A stretch of DNA of 64,000 nt from Chitinophagaceae bacterium. Lineage in GTDB: Bacteria > Bacteroidota > Bacteroidia > Chitinophagales > Chitinophagaceae. Positions 16,240 to 23,971 of this stretch are shown in pieces. Position 1 is the first letter of the stretch; every line of letters begins with the position of its first letter. The stretch lies in the NCBI GenBank assembly GCA_016787085.1, contig JAEUVJ010000008.1:62001-126000 (forward strand), given 5' to 3'. The translations under genes and the position numbers were made by a program. A model generated the notes under the pieces. The model ran no database searches. It saw nothing but the letters and a program-made list of their open reading frames with translations, and was not told where the DNA came from.

Positions 16240-17082
16240 ATGACTGCCAGAAAGATATCATCACATAATTTGACCACAATGAGTTATAATCTACAAATTC
16301 ATGGAGACTTTCTTGAAAAGGAAGCTTCTACATTGGTAAGAAATTTTTTTCCTTACTATGAAAAGGTTTGGTGTATTTATGTTGGAAATCGGGGAAATGA
16401 ATCAATTGCTGTTTTACCAAACTACCCCAATGAAAGGAAAAGAAAACATTTCGCAGAAAATAGTTACACGGTATTAGAATCCTTTTTCATGATTCATCAC
16501 ATACTCGAAAGCAAAATATTTGAACAGGGTATCACGACCTTTGACAATTATATAGAGTTTAATAAAGCATTTATTACGGCTTTTGCTCTACTGGGGAGGA
16601 TTCATGATACAGCCATTAAAGCGTCTGATGCTTTAGGCTATGACAATAGAAATTTCAAAGAATCAATTCACAAATTTTATGAAGCAAGAAGCATTGTGAT
16701 TCATGGCAAAAAAGTGCCCTTATTATTTGATGATCTTGGTCTTTTAAGAATTCCTTTCCTAAAAACAAGCCTTATCAATGGGACTGCGTGGGAGGATAAA
16801 CATTCACTCTGGAACGATGTTGAAAACATGAGTACCGAATATGCAGCAGATAAATTAACTGATTTTTTCTTTCAGCTTCTTCACCTGATAAACGATGAAT
16901 ATGCGACGTTCTATAACCTCATTCAAGAAGAATTAAAAGCTATTCCTACATCCCTAACATTCGAACACAATTCAGCTTACTACTTAAAACCTGAAACTAG
17001 TCTAAATGTTTCCGGGATTACGATATCTGACGCAATCGATGTATACGGTTTTAGAAGGAAACCTCCAAAAAACAACTGGTAG
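16240..17082 (+). CDS. Protein of unknown function with HEPN-like RxxxxH motif
   Basis: A 280-residue, soluble, low-GC reading frame, unlike its pectin-related neighbours. The middle is largely helical, and FYEARSIVIHGKKVPL (about residues 148-163) contains an R-x4-H pattern typical of HEPN-domain nucleases and nucleotide-binding proteins. I do not recognise the family beyond this. The start at 16240 follows a GAGAG stretch; a second ATG 39 bases later (MSYNLQIHG) is possible. It is divergent from the beta-helix gene and has no partner toxin or antitoxin gene that I can identify. Function open. Confidence 0.6.
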   Translation: MTARKISSHNLTTMSYNLQIHGDFLEKEASTLVRNFFPYYEKVWCIYVGNRGNESIAVLPNYPNERKRKHFAENSYTVLESFFMIHHILESKIFEQGITTFDNYIEFNKAFITAFALLGRIHDTAIKASDALGYDNRNFKESIHKFYEARSIVIHGKKVPLLFDDLGLLRIPFLKTSLINGTAWEDKHSLWNDVENMSTEYAADKLTDFFFQLLHLINDEYATFYNLIQEELKAIPTSLTFEHNSAYYLKPETSLNVSGITISDAIDVYGFRRKPPKNNW

Positions 17083-17373
17083 CATTACTCTCGCCATGAT
17101 TCGTGTCTGTACGAACCGCAGCCATAAATCCTTCTTAAATATTCAAACAATAAGGCAATAAGGTCGGCGTAATCAGCCGGCTGGTTTCTACTAAGGTTTG
17201 AGCAAACAATAAACAGAACTGGTCGCCGCCGGTAAAACAACCTCAGCAGCAGACCAACCTTAGCAGAAAGGCAATTTGTCCAGGAACCAACCTTATTACC
17301 TTATTTATTATCACATAGTCCCATCCCCGGATTGGTTTTGTACATTTGAAAATCATGCAGCCCTGATCCCCTT
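17083..17373. other. Non-coding gap with no recognised gene
   Basis: The 291 bases between the HEPN-like gene and the DUF2809 gene contain no convincing reading frame or RNA gene. TACATTTG at 17341-17348 fits the Bacteroidota -7 consensus and lies 26 bases ahead of the DUF2809 start, but no clear -33 box is visible. Confidence 0.4.
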
Positions 17374-17772
17374 ATGCTAAAATTCAACCCCCGATACTTT
17401 TTACCGGCTCTTGTACTCCTGATCACGGAAATACTCATCGCTTTATTTATTAATGACAATTTCATCAGGCCCTACCTGGGCGACGTACTGGTGGTTATGC
17501 TCGTGTATTGTTCGGTAAAAGCTTTTTTTGATCTCCCGGTCCCCGCCACCGCCATCGGGGTATTTGTTTTTGCCTGTTTTATCGAATGGTTACAATACCT
17601 GCAGGTCGTAAAGCTGTTAGGTCTTGAAAAAGCCAGCGTGGCCAGAACTGTTTTAGGCACCTCTTTCGAATGGCTGGATATTGCGGCCTATGCCATCGGG
17701 ATACTGGTAATATTAATATTTGAATACAGAATGATTATTTTTAGAAATTCCCGCACAACTGAGATCAAATGA
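17374..17772 (+). CDS. DUF2809 family membrane protein
   Basis: A 132-residue protein with four hydrophobic segments. YLGDVLVVMLVYCSVKAF and FIEWLQYLQVVKLLG, followed by VLGTSFEWLDIAAYAIG, are typical of DUF2809. The function of the family is unknown. It overlaps the following metallo-beta-lactamase-like gene by four bases (ATGA), so the two are translated together. The reason for the pairing is not evident. Confidence 0.8.
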   Translation: MLKFNPRYFLPALVLLITEILIALFINDNFIRPYLGDVLVVMLVYCSVKAFFDLPVPATAIGVFVFACFIEWLQYLQVVKLLGLEKASVARTVLGTSFEWLDIAAYAIGILVILIFEYRMIIFRNSRTTEIK

Positions 17773-18506
17773 AAAAAAGAATAGTATTGACCTTACTTGC
17801 CGGCATTGTCTTTACCGGTTTGCTGAATGCACAAAACAGCATTATCAATATCAGCAGCAACCTGCGGCTGATCCGCATATCCGGACATGCCTTTATCCAT
17901 GAATCTTTTTCCCATACCGAAACATGGGGCCGCATCGGGTCGAACGGGATGCTGCTTGTGGAGAACGGCAAAGCCTTTCTTTTCGATACACCCATGACGG
18001 ATAGCGTCACCCGGCAACTGCTGACCTATATACAGGATTCGATGAAACTAACAATCACCGGTTTCATCACGGCCGACTGGCACGGCGATAGCATGGGCGG
18101 TTTGCAGGCTGTGAAAGACAAAGGCATTCCTTCTTATGCCAGTGAAATGACGAGAAAGATCGCCAAAGAAAAAGGCCTGCCGGTACCCGATCATGGTTTT
18201 ACCGATTCCGCCACTATATCATTCGGTTCGTATCACCTCGTATGCCGTTACTTCGGTCCCGCACATACCATGGATCATATCGTGGTGTGGATACCGGAAG
18301 AGAAAATACTTTTTGCTGATTGCATGGTGAAGGAAACCGCTTCAAAGGACCTGGGATATACGGATGACGGCGATCTGAAAGCATATGCTTCCACACTGCA
18401 AAAGGTCAAAGCCGCATTCCCGCTGGCTAAGATAGTCGTACCCGGTCATGGTAAACACGGCGGCATGGAATTGATCGATCATACCATTGCCCTCACTAAG
18501 CGCTAA
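17769..18506 (+). CDS. Subclass B1 metallo-beta-lactamase homologue with altered zinc site
   Basis: A 245-residue exported protein (signal peptide to about residue 21). The B1 pattern is complete except at one ligand. The usual HxHxD motif reads D103-W-H105-G-D107, while H166 (PAHTMDH), C185 (FADCMVK, with the B1-type Lys188) and H227 (VPGHG) are present. In B1 enzymes these bind two zinc ions and hydrolyse beta-lactams in the periplasm. Replacing the first His by Asp would weaken or change the Zn1 site, so activity on beta-lactams should not be assumed. The gene is translationally coupled to the DUF2809 gene and converges on the susCD terminator. Confidence 0.82.
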   Translation: MKKRIVLTLLAGIVFTGLLNAQNSIINISSNLRLIRISGHAFIHESFSHTETWGRIGSNGMLLVENGKAFLFDTPMTDSVTRQLLTYIQDSMKLTITGFITADWHGDSMGGLQAVKDKGIPSYASEMTRKIAKEKGLPVPDHGFTDSATISFGSYHLVCRYFGPAHTMDHIVVWIPEEKILFADCMVKETASKDLGYTDDGDLKAYASTLQKVKAAFPLAKIVVPGHGKHGGMELIDHTIALTKR

Positions 18507-18513
18507 TATTCTC

Positions 18514-18548
18514 ATTTAAAAAAAGAAACCGGGAAACTCGTCCCGGTT
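18514..18548 (-). terminator. Rho-independent terminator of the SusC/SusD unit
   Basis: An 8-bp stem AACCGGGA/TCCCGGTT (18527-18534 and 18541-18548) with a 6-base loop. On the minus strand it is followed by TTTCTTTTTTT. It lies 52 bases past the SusD stop and separates the unit from the convergent metallo-beta-lactamase gene. Confidence 0.85.
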
Positions 18549-18600
18549 CTTGTCTGCTTCTAGACTGCTATATGAATGAAAGACTGCTTAGCTGTTTATT

Positions 18601-20157
18601 TTAATATCCATCGTTTTGTACTAATTGCGGATTGTTGTCCAGTTCACTTTGCTGGAAAGGCAACTGGTAATTCTTTTGCTCAAATTTCAGGGGTACGTTG
18701 GCCGGTGTCACCAGCGTAGGTAATTTGACATGGGCGATCCTCCAGCGTTTCATATCATTGTAACGCTGGCCTTCTAAAGCAAACTCGGTCCTTCTTTCGT
18801 GGCGGATATATTCACGCAACAGGTCTTTGGTATTGTACCTTGTTTGATTGGTCGCCGGCATAGCGATACCCGTTCTTGCCCTTACCTGGTCAATGGCTGC
18901 ATATACTGATGCATCCGGACCACTGGCCTCATTCTTCGCTTCAGCATACATCAGCAGGATATCTGCATACCGCAGGTGCACATAATCCTGGTCGGTAGAA
19001 GTAGCTGTGGTGGTAGTGAACGGGGCCTTTGTCAGGTCCACATATTTTTCCGTGATGAAACCGGTGGCAGGCACATAACTGCTGTTCCATGCGGCGCCGG
19101 TATTGGGATTTGTCCATGCTTCACCCGGCAGCTTAACCGTCAGGTTCAGCCGGGGATCACGGTTCGCATACGGTGTGCCCGCATTATACAGCGGCGACTC
19201 ACTGGCCGGCAAACCATCGGTCATATGATAATCATTGACAAGGTCCTGGTAAGGCTGCATCAGCGACCACCAGCCGAGTTCGATATCCATACCGGCTGCA
19301 CCGGGGCTCACCCGTTGCGGATTGGTAGTAGCAAGATACTGGGTAGAGAACATGATCTCGATATTGACGGCCGCATTCGTTTGTCCCGCTGTTTTGAAAA
19401 TGTTCGCATAGTTATTGGACAAACCAAACTTACCGGTAGCATTGGCCGTGATCAGCTGGCATAGTGCAGCGGCATCCGCCCATTTTTCCTGCGTCAGCAA
19501 TACCCTCGCCTTTATCCCCTGTGCACTTCCTTTCACGGCATGGCCGTTGTATTTGATATCAGGCAAATTGGCAATAGCAAAATCAAGATCCTCCTCAATA
19601 AAAGCAAACACTTCTGCTTTGGTGCTTTTGGCCACCTTTACTGCGTCGAGTGTGGTAGGATAGTTACGGTATATGATCACTCCGCCGAATGCCTGCACCA
19701 GGTCAAAGTAGCACAACGCACGGATAAACCTTACTTCTGCTTTGTAGATGTTCTTCTGTGCATCGGCTACCGGCGATTTATCTACATTATCCAGAAAATA
19801 ATTGCAGGAGGTGACGGCCCTGTAGGGTGTGCTGTACATATTACTTAATGAACCACCCACCGTAGGGGTAATACTCCCGGTTGCCAGCAACGGCATACTC
19901 GGCTGGTTGGTGTTGTTATCAAGATAAGCGTTATCGGTCAGGCCATCCAGGTACACTCTTTCATACCCAAGAAAGTTTTGCGCCAGCCTGCTGTAAATAC
20001 CCGCCAATGCACTTTGTACATCTGTTTCCGTTTTCCAGAATATCGAAGTAGATACACTGTCGAGCGGGGCCCTGTCTAAATAATTCTTTTTACAGGAAGC
20101 GGCGCCTATCATGAAGCCTGCACAAAGACAAGCAATGATCTTATTTTTCGTAGTCAT
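18601..20157 (-). CDS. SusD/RagB-family outer-membrane nutrient-binding lipoprotein
   Basis: A 518-residue lipoprotein (lipobox IGAASC, then KKNYLDRAPLDS) of the SusD/RagB family. Typical segments are SIFWKTETDVQSALAGIYSR, YRAVTSCNYFLDNVDK, EVRFIRALCYFDLVQAFGGV and the C-terminal YIRHERRTEFALEGQRYNDMKRW. The protein caps its SusC partner at the cell surface and captures glycan. It follows the SusC gene with a 4-base gap. Cargo cannot be read from the sequence; co-regulation with the left-hand pectin unit suggests a pectic oligosaccharide. Confidence 0.95.
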   Translation of the reverse strand: MTTKNKIIACLCAGFMIGAASCKKNYLDRAPLDSVSTSIFWKTETDVQSALAGIYSRLAQNFLGYERVYLDGLTDNAYLDNNTNQPSMPLLATGSITPTVGGSLSNMYSTPYRAVTSCNYFLDNVDKSPVADAQKNIYKAEVRFIRALCYFDLVQAFGGVIIYRNYPTTLDAVKVAKSTKAEVFAFIEEDLDFAIANLPDIKYNGHAVKGSAQGIKARVLLTQEKWADAAALCQLITANATGKFGLSNNYANIFKTAGQTNAAVNIEIMFSTQYLATTNPQRVSPGAAGMDIELGWWSLMQPYQDLVNDYHMTDGLPASESPLYNAGTPYANRDPRLNLTVKLPGEAWTNPNTGAAWNSSYVPATGFITEKYVDLTKAPFTTTTATSTDQDYVHLRYADILLMYAEAKNEASGPDASVYAAIDQVRARTGIAMPATNQTRYNTKDLLREYIRHERRTEFALEGQRYNDMKRWRIAHVKLPTLVTPANVPLKFEQKNYQLPFQQSELDNNPQLVQNDGY

Positions 20158-20161
20158 AGTT

Positions 20162-23100
20162 TTAGAATTTAACGTTTAAGCCGACATTGATGATTCTTGC
20201 TTGCGGGTACTGTACATAGTTGCCCGTCTGGCTGGCCCTTTCCGGATCACTGCCCTCGTATTTGGTGAACGTAGCAAGGTTCTCACCTGAAAGATATACG
20301 GTCATTCCTTTTGACCTGATCTTTGAAAGAACAGAAGCCGGTAAATTATACGACAGCATGAGGTTCTTCAAACGCAGGTAAGACGCATCCATCAGGTAAT
20401 AGGTAGATCCGCTCCAGGATGACACCGGCTGGTAACCGGACACATAGATCGCCGGGATCGTATTGCTCCTGTTTTGCGGGGTCCATGCATCCCGCCACTT
20501 GGTAGTGGGTGGTGTGCCCTGCATGAAGGGATCAATACCCCAGTTATTTACTCTCGATTGCAATCCTTCCACACCCTGGAAGAAGAAGGTTAGTTCAAAT
20601 TCTTTGTACCCTACATGACCTCCGAAGGAATAAATAAAATCCGGGTAGGCTCCTTTTACAAACATGCGGTCATTGCCGTCAATTCTCCTGTCACCATTAA
20701 CATCACGAATGCGGATGTCACCGGCGCGGGGTGTGGGTGTTTGTGTGGCAAAATTTCCGCTGGTAATATCTTCTTCCTGGAATATGCCGTCAAAGATGTA
20801 CAGGTAATGCCCGTCATATTCATAACCCACCTGGCGGATAGAAGAACCAAATGACGGAGTGATGATCTTGTCCACTTTATTTTTTGCCGTGGAGATGTAG
20901 CCGTTCAATCCGTAATTCACCTGCCCGATCTTGTTCTCATGCCGCAGCTCCAGTTCAATACCCTGTGCATGCATCTTACCATTATTGAGTGTGGGGCCGC
21001 CAAGACCAAGGCTTGCCGGCACCGGTATCGCTGAAAGAATGTCAAATGTATTCTTGCGGAACCAGTCGAATGTTACACCCAGCATCCCTTTGAAGATATC
21101 CAGATCAATGCCGAAATCAATGATGCTCGTGGATTCCCATTGAATACTCTGATCGCGGAAATTATTCAATACAGCACCGGCTACTGGTGTTGTGTTACCG
21201 AAAGGATAACTTACGTTCAGCGCCAGTACATCCTGGTAAGGATAGTTGCCGATGTCCTGGTTACCCAGTGTACCGTAAGAAGCACGCAGCTTTAGTGTAT
21301 TGATCCAGTTGAATTTGTTCCGGAAGAAATCTTCCCCTGTCACTAACCATCCTGCCGATACAGAAGGGAATATGCCCCAGCGATAGTCTGGCGAAACCCT
21401 TGATGTACCATCATAGCGGATATTGGCTTCCAGTAAATATTTTCCCTGGTAATTATAGTTGGCCCTTCCAAAGAAAGACTGAAGACCTGCTTCTGAAAGA
21501 CCAGGCAAGCCGGGCAAACGCGGATAGGTATTCATCAATGCTTCACCGGTGGAAGAGTAACCAGCGATCTCGGTAATAGCGGATGAAACCCCGTTGAACC
21601 TTCTTCCACGCAAACCCTGGTTGCGGGTAAATATATGTTCAAACCCTGCCAGGGCTTTTACACCATGATCACCGAAATCCCTGTCGAAGGTTACCGTGGT
21701 ATAGAATGTCGGGGAAATAGATTTAGAGTATTGATCAGTTACACCCACCAGGTCAGGCCCGAAAGAAAAGAAAGCATAATCTCCGCTGGCAGCTCTTTCC
21801 TGCAACACGTATGAATTATACGGATGCTGGTACATTTTGTAGTACTCATCGGTATAGTTTAACGCCACCTTTGATGACCAGGTGAAGTTCCGGAGAAATT
21901 TCACATCCATGTAGGCCTGCGCATTGAGGTTATACTCTTTGTAGTTCTGCCATCCCATCTCGAATGCTTCCTGTGCATTACGGTTCTTGCCTTCTGCGGC
22001 ATAGGCCCTTGACACAATGCGGCCACTGCCATCAGGTAAAAATGGGGTGATAAGGGGTCCGGCTGCATATACAAGCAGGGAGACATTTTCACTGGTAAAA
22101 GGAGGCTCCTGCCTGTTCTTATAGGTCATGTTCATTACCGTACCCACCGTTACTGCTTTGCTGAGCTGGCTGGTATAGTTCAGCAATGCATTGTACCGTT
22201 TAAAATTATATACCGGCAGCAATGCATCCTGGTCGAGATAGCTTACCGAAAGATTGAATGCACTTTTATCCGTTCCGCCCGATACCGACACGTTGTGGTT
22301 CATGACGGTCGCCGGTTTGAAATAATAATCCAGTGCATCAAAATTGGGGAATTGGTTACGATCTGTAGCATTCCTGTATTTATCTATTTCTGTCTGTGCA
22401 TACTTAAAAGCGACACCGCTGCGGGTGGCAGCTGCGTTATACATTTCCATGTACTCTGCAGAATTGGTGATAAAGTCAGGCAATGCAGTAGCCGTATGCC
22501 GGGAGAAGTTGGCAGAATAGTTGATCTGTGTAGCACCTTTCTTTCCTTTTTTCGTCGTTACCAGTATCACCCCATTAGCAGCTCTTGAGCCGTAAATGGA
22601 AGCAGAAGCCGCATCTTTTAATACTGTAATATTCTCAATATCGTTGGGAGAAAGATTATTCAGGTTGCCGATCACACCATCTATCAAAATCAATGGCCCT
22701 GTGCCCGTGCTGAACGATGTACGGCCACGGATCAGCAGGTTAGGATTATCCCTGCCGGGCTCTGAAGAAGGTTGCGTCACCTGTAAACCCGTAACACGTC
22801 CCTGCAACAGGTTCGCTGAGTTAGGCGCCGGGCGTTGCGCAAGTGTGTTGCCTGATACAGTGGTCACTGAACCGGTGAGATTTGCCTTTCGCTGAGAGCC
22901 ATAACCAATGACTACCACGTCAGACAATACGGCTTCCACCTGCCTCATCTGTATACCAATACTGCTTTTGCCACTGGTATTTACTTCCTGTTCTTCATGA
23001 CCAACATACGTGAACAACAGTACGGTAACACCTGCCGGCATCTGGATCGAAAAATCCCCGTTGTTATCAGTGATAGCTGATACATTGGTACCTTTCGCCG

Positions 23101-23272
23101 TAACCGTCACTCCGGCCAGGCCTTCACCACTGGCATTGGTCACCTTCCCGGTGATCGCTGTTTGAAAGGGTGAATAATAATGATGGAAGATTTTGTTGTA
23201 GAAGCCGGGAGCAGCCAGAAGCGGAACGGACAGACATAGTCCTGCGGCAACGGCAAACAGTTGTCGTTTCAT
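20162..23272 (-). CDS. SusC/RagA-family TonB-linked outer-membrane transporter
   Basis: A 1036-residue TonB-dependent transporter. Order of parts: signal peptide, carboxypeptidase-regulatory-like domain (AITGKVTNASGEGLAGVTV), plug domain (DVVVIGYGSQRKANLTGSV and the SusC signature ENITVLKDAASASIYGSRA), and a 22-strand-type barrel ending ARIINVGLNVKF. It lacks an extra N-terminal STN domain, so it is probably not tied to a FecI/FecR sigma system. It imports glycan fragments together with the SusD partner encoded just downstream. Expression is likely driven from the conserved element at 23343-23413. Confidence 0.95.
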   Translation of the reverse strand: MKRQLFAVAAGLCLSVPLLAAPGFYNKIFHHYYSPFQTAITGKVTNASGEGLAGVTVTAKGTNVSAITDNNGDFSIQMPAGVTVLLFTYVGHEEQEVNTSGKSSIGIQMRQVEAVLSDVVVIGYGSQRKANLTGSVTTVSGNTLAQRPAPNSANLLQGRVTGLQVTQPSSEPGRDNPNLLIRGRTSFSTGTGPLILIDGVIGNLNNLSPNDIENITVLKDAASASIYGSRAANGVILVTTKKGKKGATQINYSANFSRHTATALPDFITNSAEYMEMYNAAATRSGVAFKYAQTEIDKYRNATDRNQFPNFDALDYYFKPATVMNHNVSVSGGTDKSAFNLSVSYLDQDALLPVYNFKRYNALLNYTSQLSKAVTVGTVMNMTYKNRQEPPFTSENVSLLVYAAGPLITPFLPDGSGRIVSRAYAAEGKNRNAQEAFEMGWQNYKEYNLNAQAYMDVKFLRNFTWSSKVALNYTDEYYKMYQHPYNSYVLQERAASGDYAFFSFGPDLVGVTDQYSKSISPTFYTTVTFDRDFGDHGVKALAGFEHIFTRNQGLRGRRFNGVSSAITEIAGYSSTGEALMNTYPRLPGLPGLSEAGLQSFFGRANYNYQGKYLLEANIRYDGTSRVSPDYRWGIFPSVSAGWLVTGEDFFRNKFNWINTLKLRASYGTLGNQDIGNYPYQDVLALNVSYPFGNTTPVAGAVLNNFRDQSIQWESTSIIDFGIDLDIFKGMLGVTFDWFRKNTFDILSAIPVPASLGLGGPTLNNGKMHAQGIELELRHENKIGQVNYGLNGYISTAKNKVDKIITPSFGSSIRQVGYEYDGHYLYIFDGIFQEEDITSGNFATQTPTPRAGDIRIRDVNGDRRIDGNDRMFVKGAYPDFIYSFGGHVGYKEFELTFFFQGVEGLQSRVNNWGIDPFMQGTPPTTKWRDAWTPQNRSNTIPAIYVSGYQPVSSWSGSTYYLMDASYLRLKNLMLSYNLPASVLSKIRSKGMTVYLSGENLATFTKYEGSDPERASQTGNYVQYPQARIINVGLNVKF

Positions 23273-23342
23273 AGCAAATCGTTAGTTTAATATTTTATTT
23301 TAGCAATTCTATCCCTTAGAAAGCGGGTAATAATAAAATCTT

Positions 23343-23413
23343 AATAAATGTAGAATCACACAGAGGGGAAGACAATGTAATTATTAACTATAATGATGGA
23401 AGATTTTACTATT
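23343..23413 (-). promoter_or_regulatory. Shared operator-like element and -7 box upstream of susC
   Basis: The 40-base element at 23374-23413 carries the minus-strand core AATAGTAAAATCTTCCATCA. A TACATTTATT box lies at 23343-23352. Spacing and a TTACATT motif between them match the copy upstream of the beta-helix gene (16059-16129). Confidence 0.7.
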
Positions 23414-23479
23414 TTATTTTCCGGCAGAATCATGCAAATCAAGAAATGTCAAACTCTGAACTTATAAAACATACAGCTA

Positions 23480-23971
23480 ATGCTTCATAACCGTTCATTC
23501 ATTTTAGTTTCCTGTTTTACCATGCTGATCATTGCTTCCTGTAATACGAAAAAGGAAAATGCCCTGTCCGGAACAGGAGTTTATAAACCTGACTCACAGG
23601 AATTATATGACACGATCGTAAAACACGATAGCCTGTTCTTTACCGCTTATAACAACTGTGACCTGGCGCTGCAGGCAAATTATTACGATGACAGTATAGA
23701 ATTCTATCATGATAAAGGCGGGCTGATGACATCCAAACAGCAACTGCTGGAAGGAACAAAGAATAATATCTGCGGCAAAGTGACCCGTGAGCTGGTGAAA
23801 GGCAGTATCGAGGTATATCCTATCAAAGACTATGGCGCCATTGAGATGGGCTTACATATATTCCATAATAAACAGGAGCCCGATGCCATCCCACACGCCA
23901 GCAAGTTCATCATCTTCTGGCAGCATAAGAACAATGAATGGAAGATGAAAAGAGTGGTAAGCCTGCACTGA
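23480..23971 (+). CDS. NTF2-like (DUF4440-type) lipoprotein
   Basis: A 163-residue lipoprotein (lipobox IIASC after a hydrophobic leader). The body has the NTF2-like pattern: FFTAYNNCDLALQANYYDDSIEFYHDKGG, then a Lys/Arg-rich strand and a closing FIIFWQHKNNEWKMKRVVSLH. Such domains occur in many small-molecule-binding or enzymatic proteins, and no specific role is visible here. It is the only plus-strand gene in this part of the window, divergent from susC. It converges on the esterase-isomerase gene with no bases between the two stop codons. Confidence 0.7.
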   Translation: MLHNRSFILVSCFTMLIIASCNTKKENALSGTGVYKPDSQELYDTIVKHDSLFFTAYNNCDLALQANYYDDSIEFYHDKGGLMTSKQQLLEGTKNNICGKVTRELVKGSIEVYPIKDYGAIEMGLHIFHNKQEPDAIPHASKFIIFWQHKNNEWKMKRVVSLH

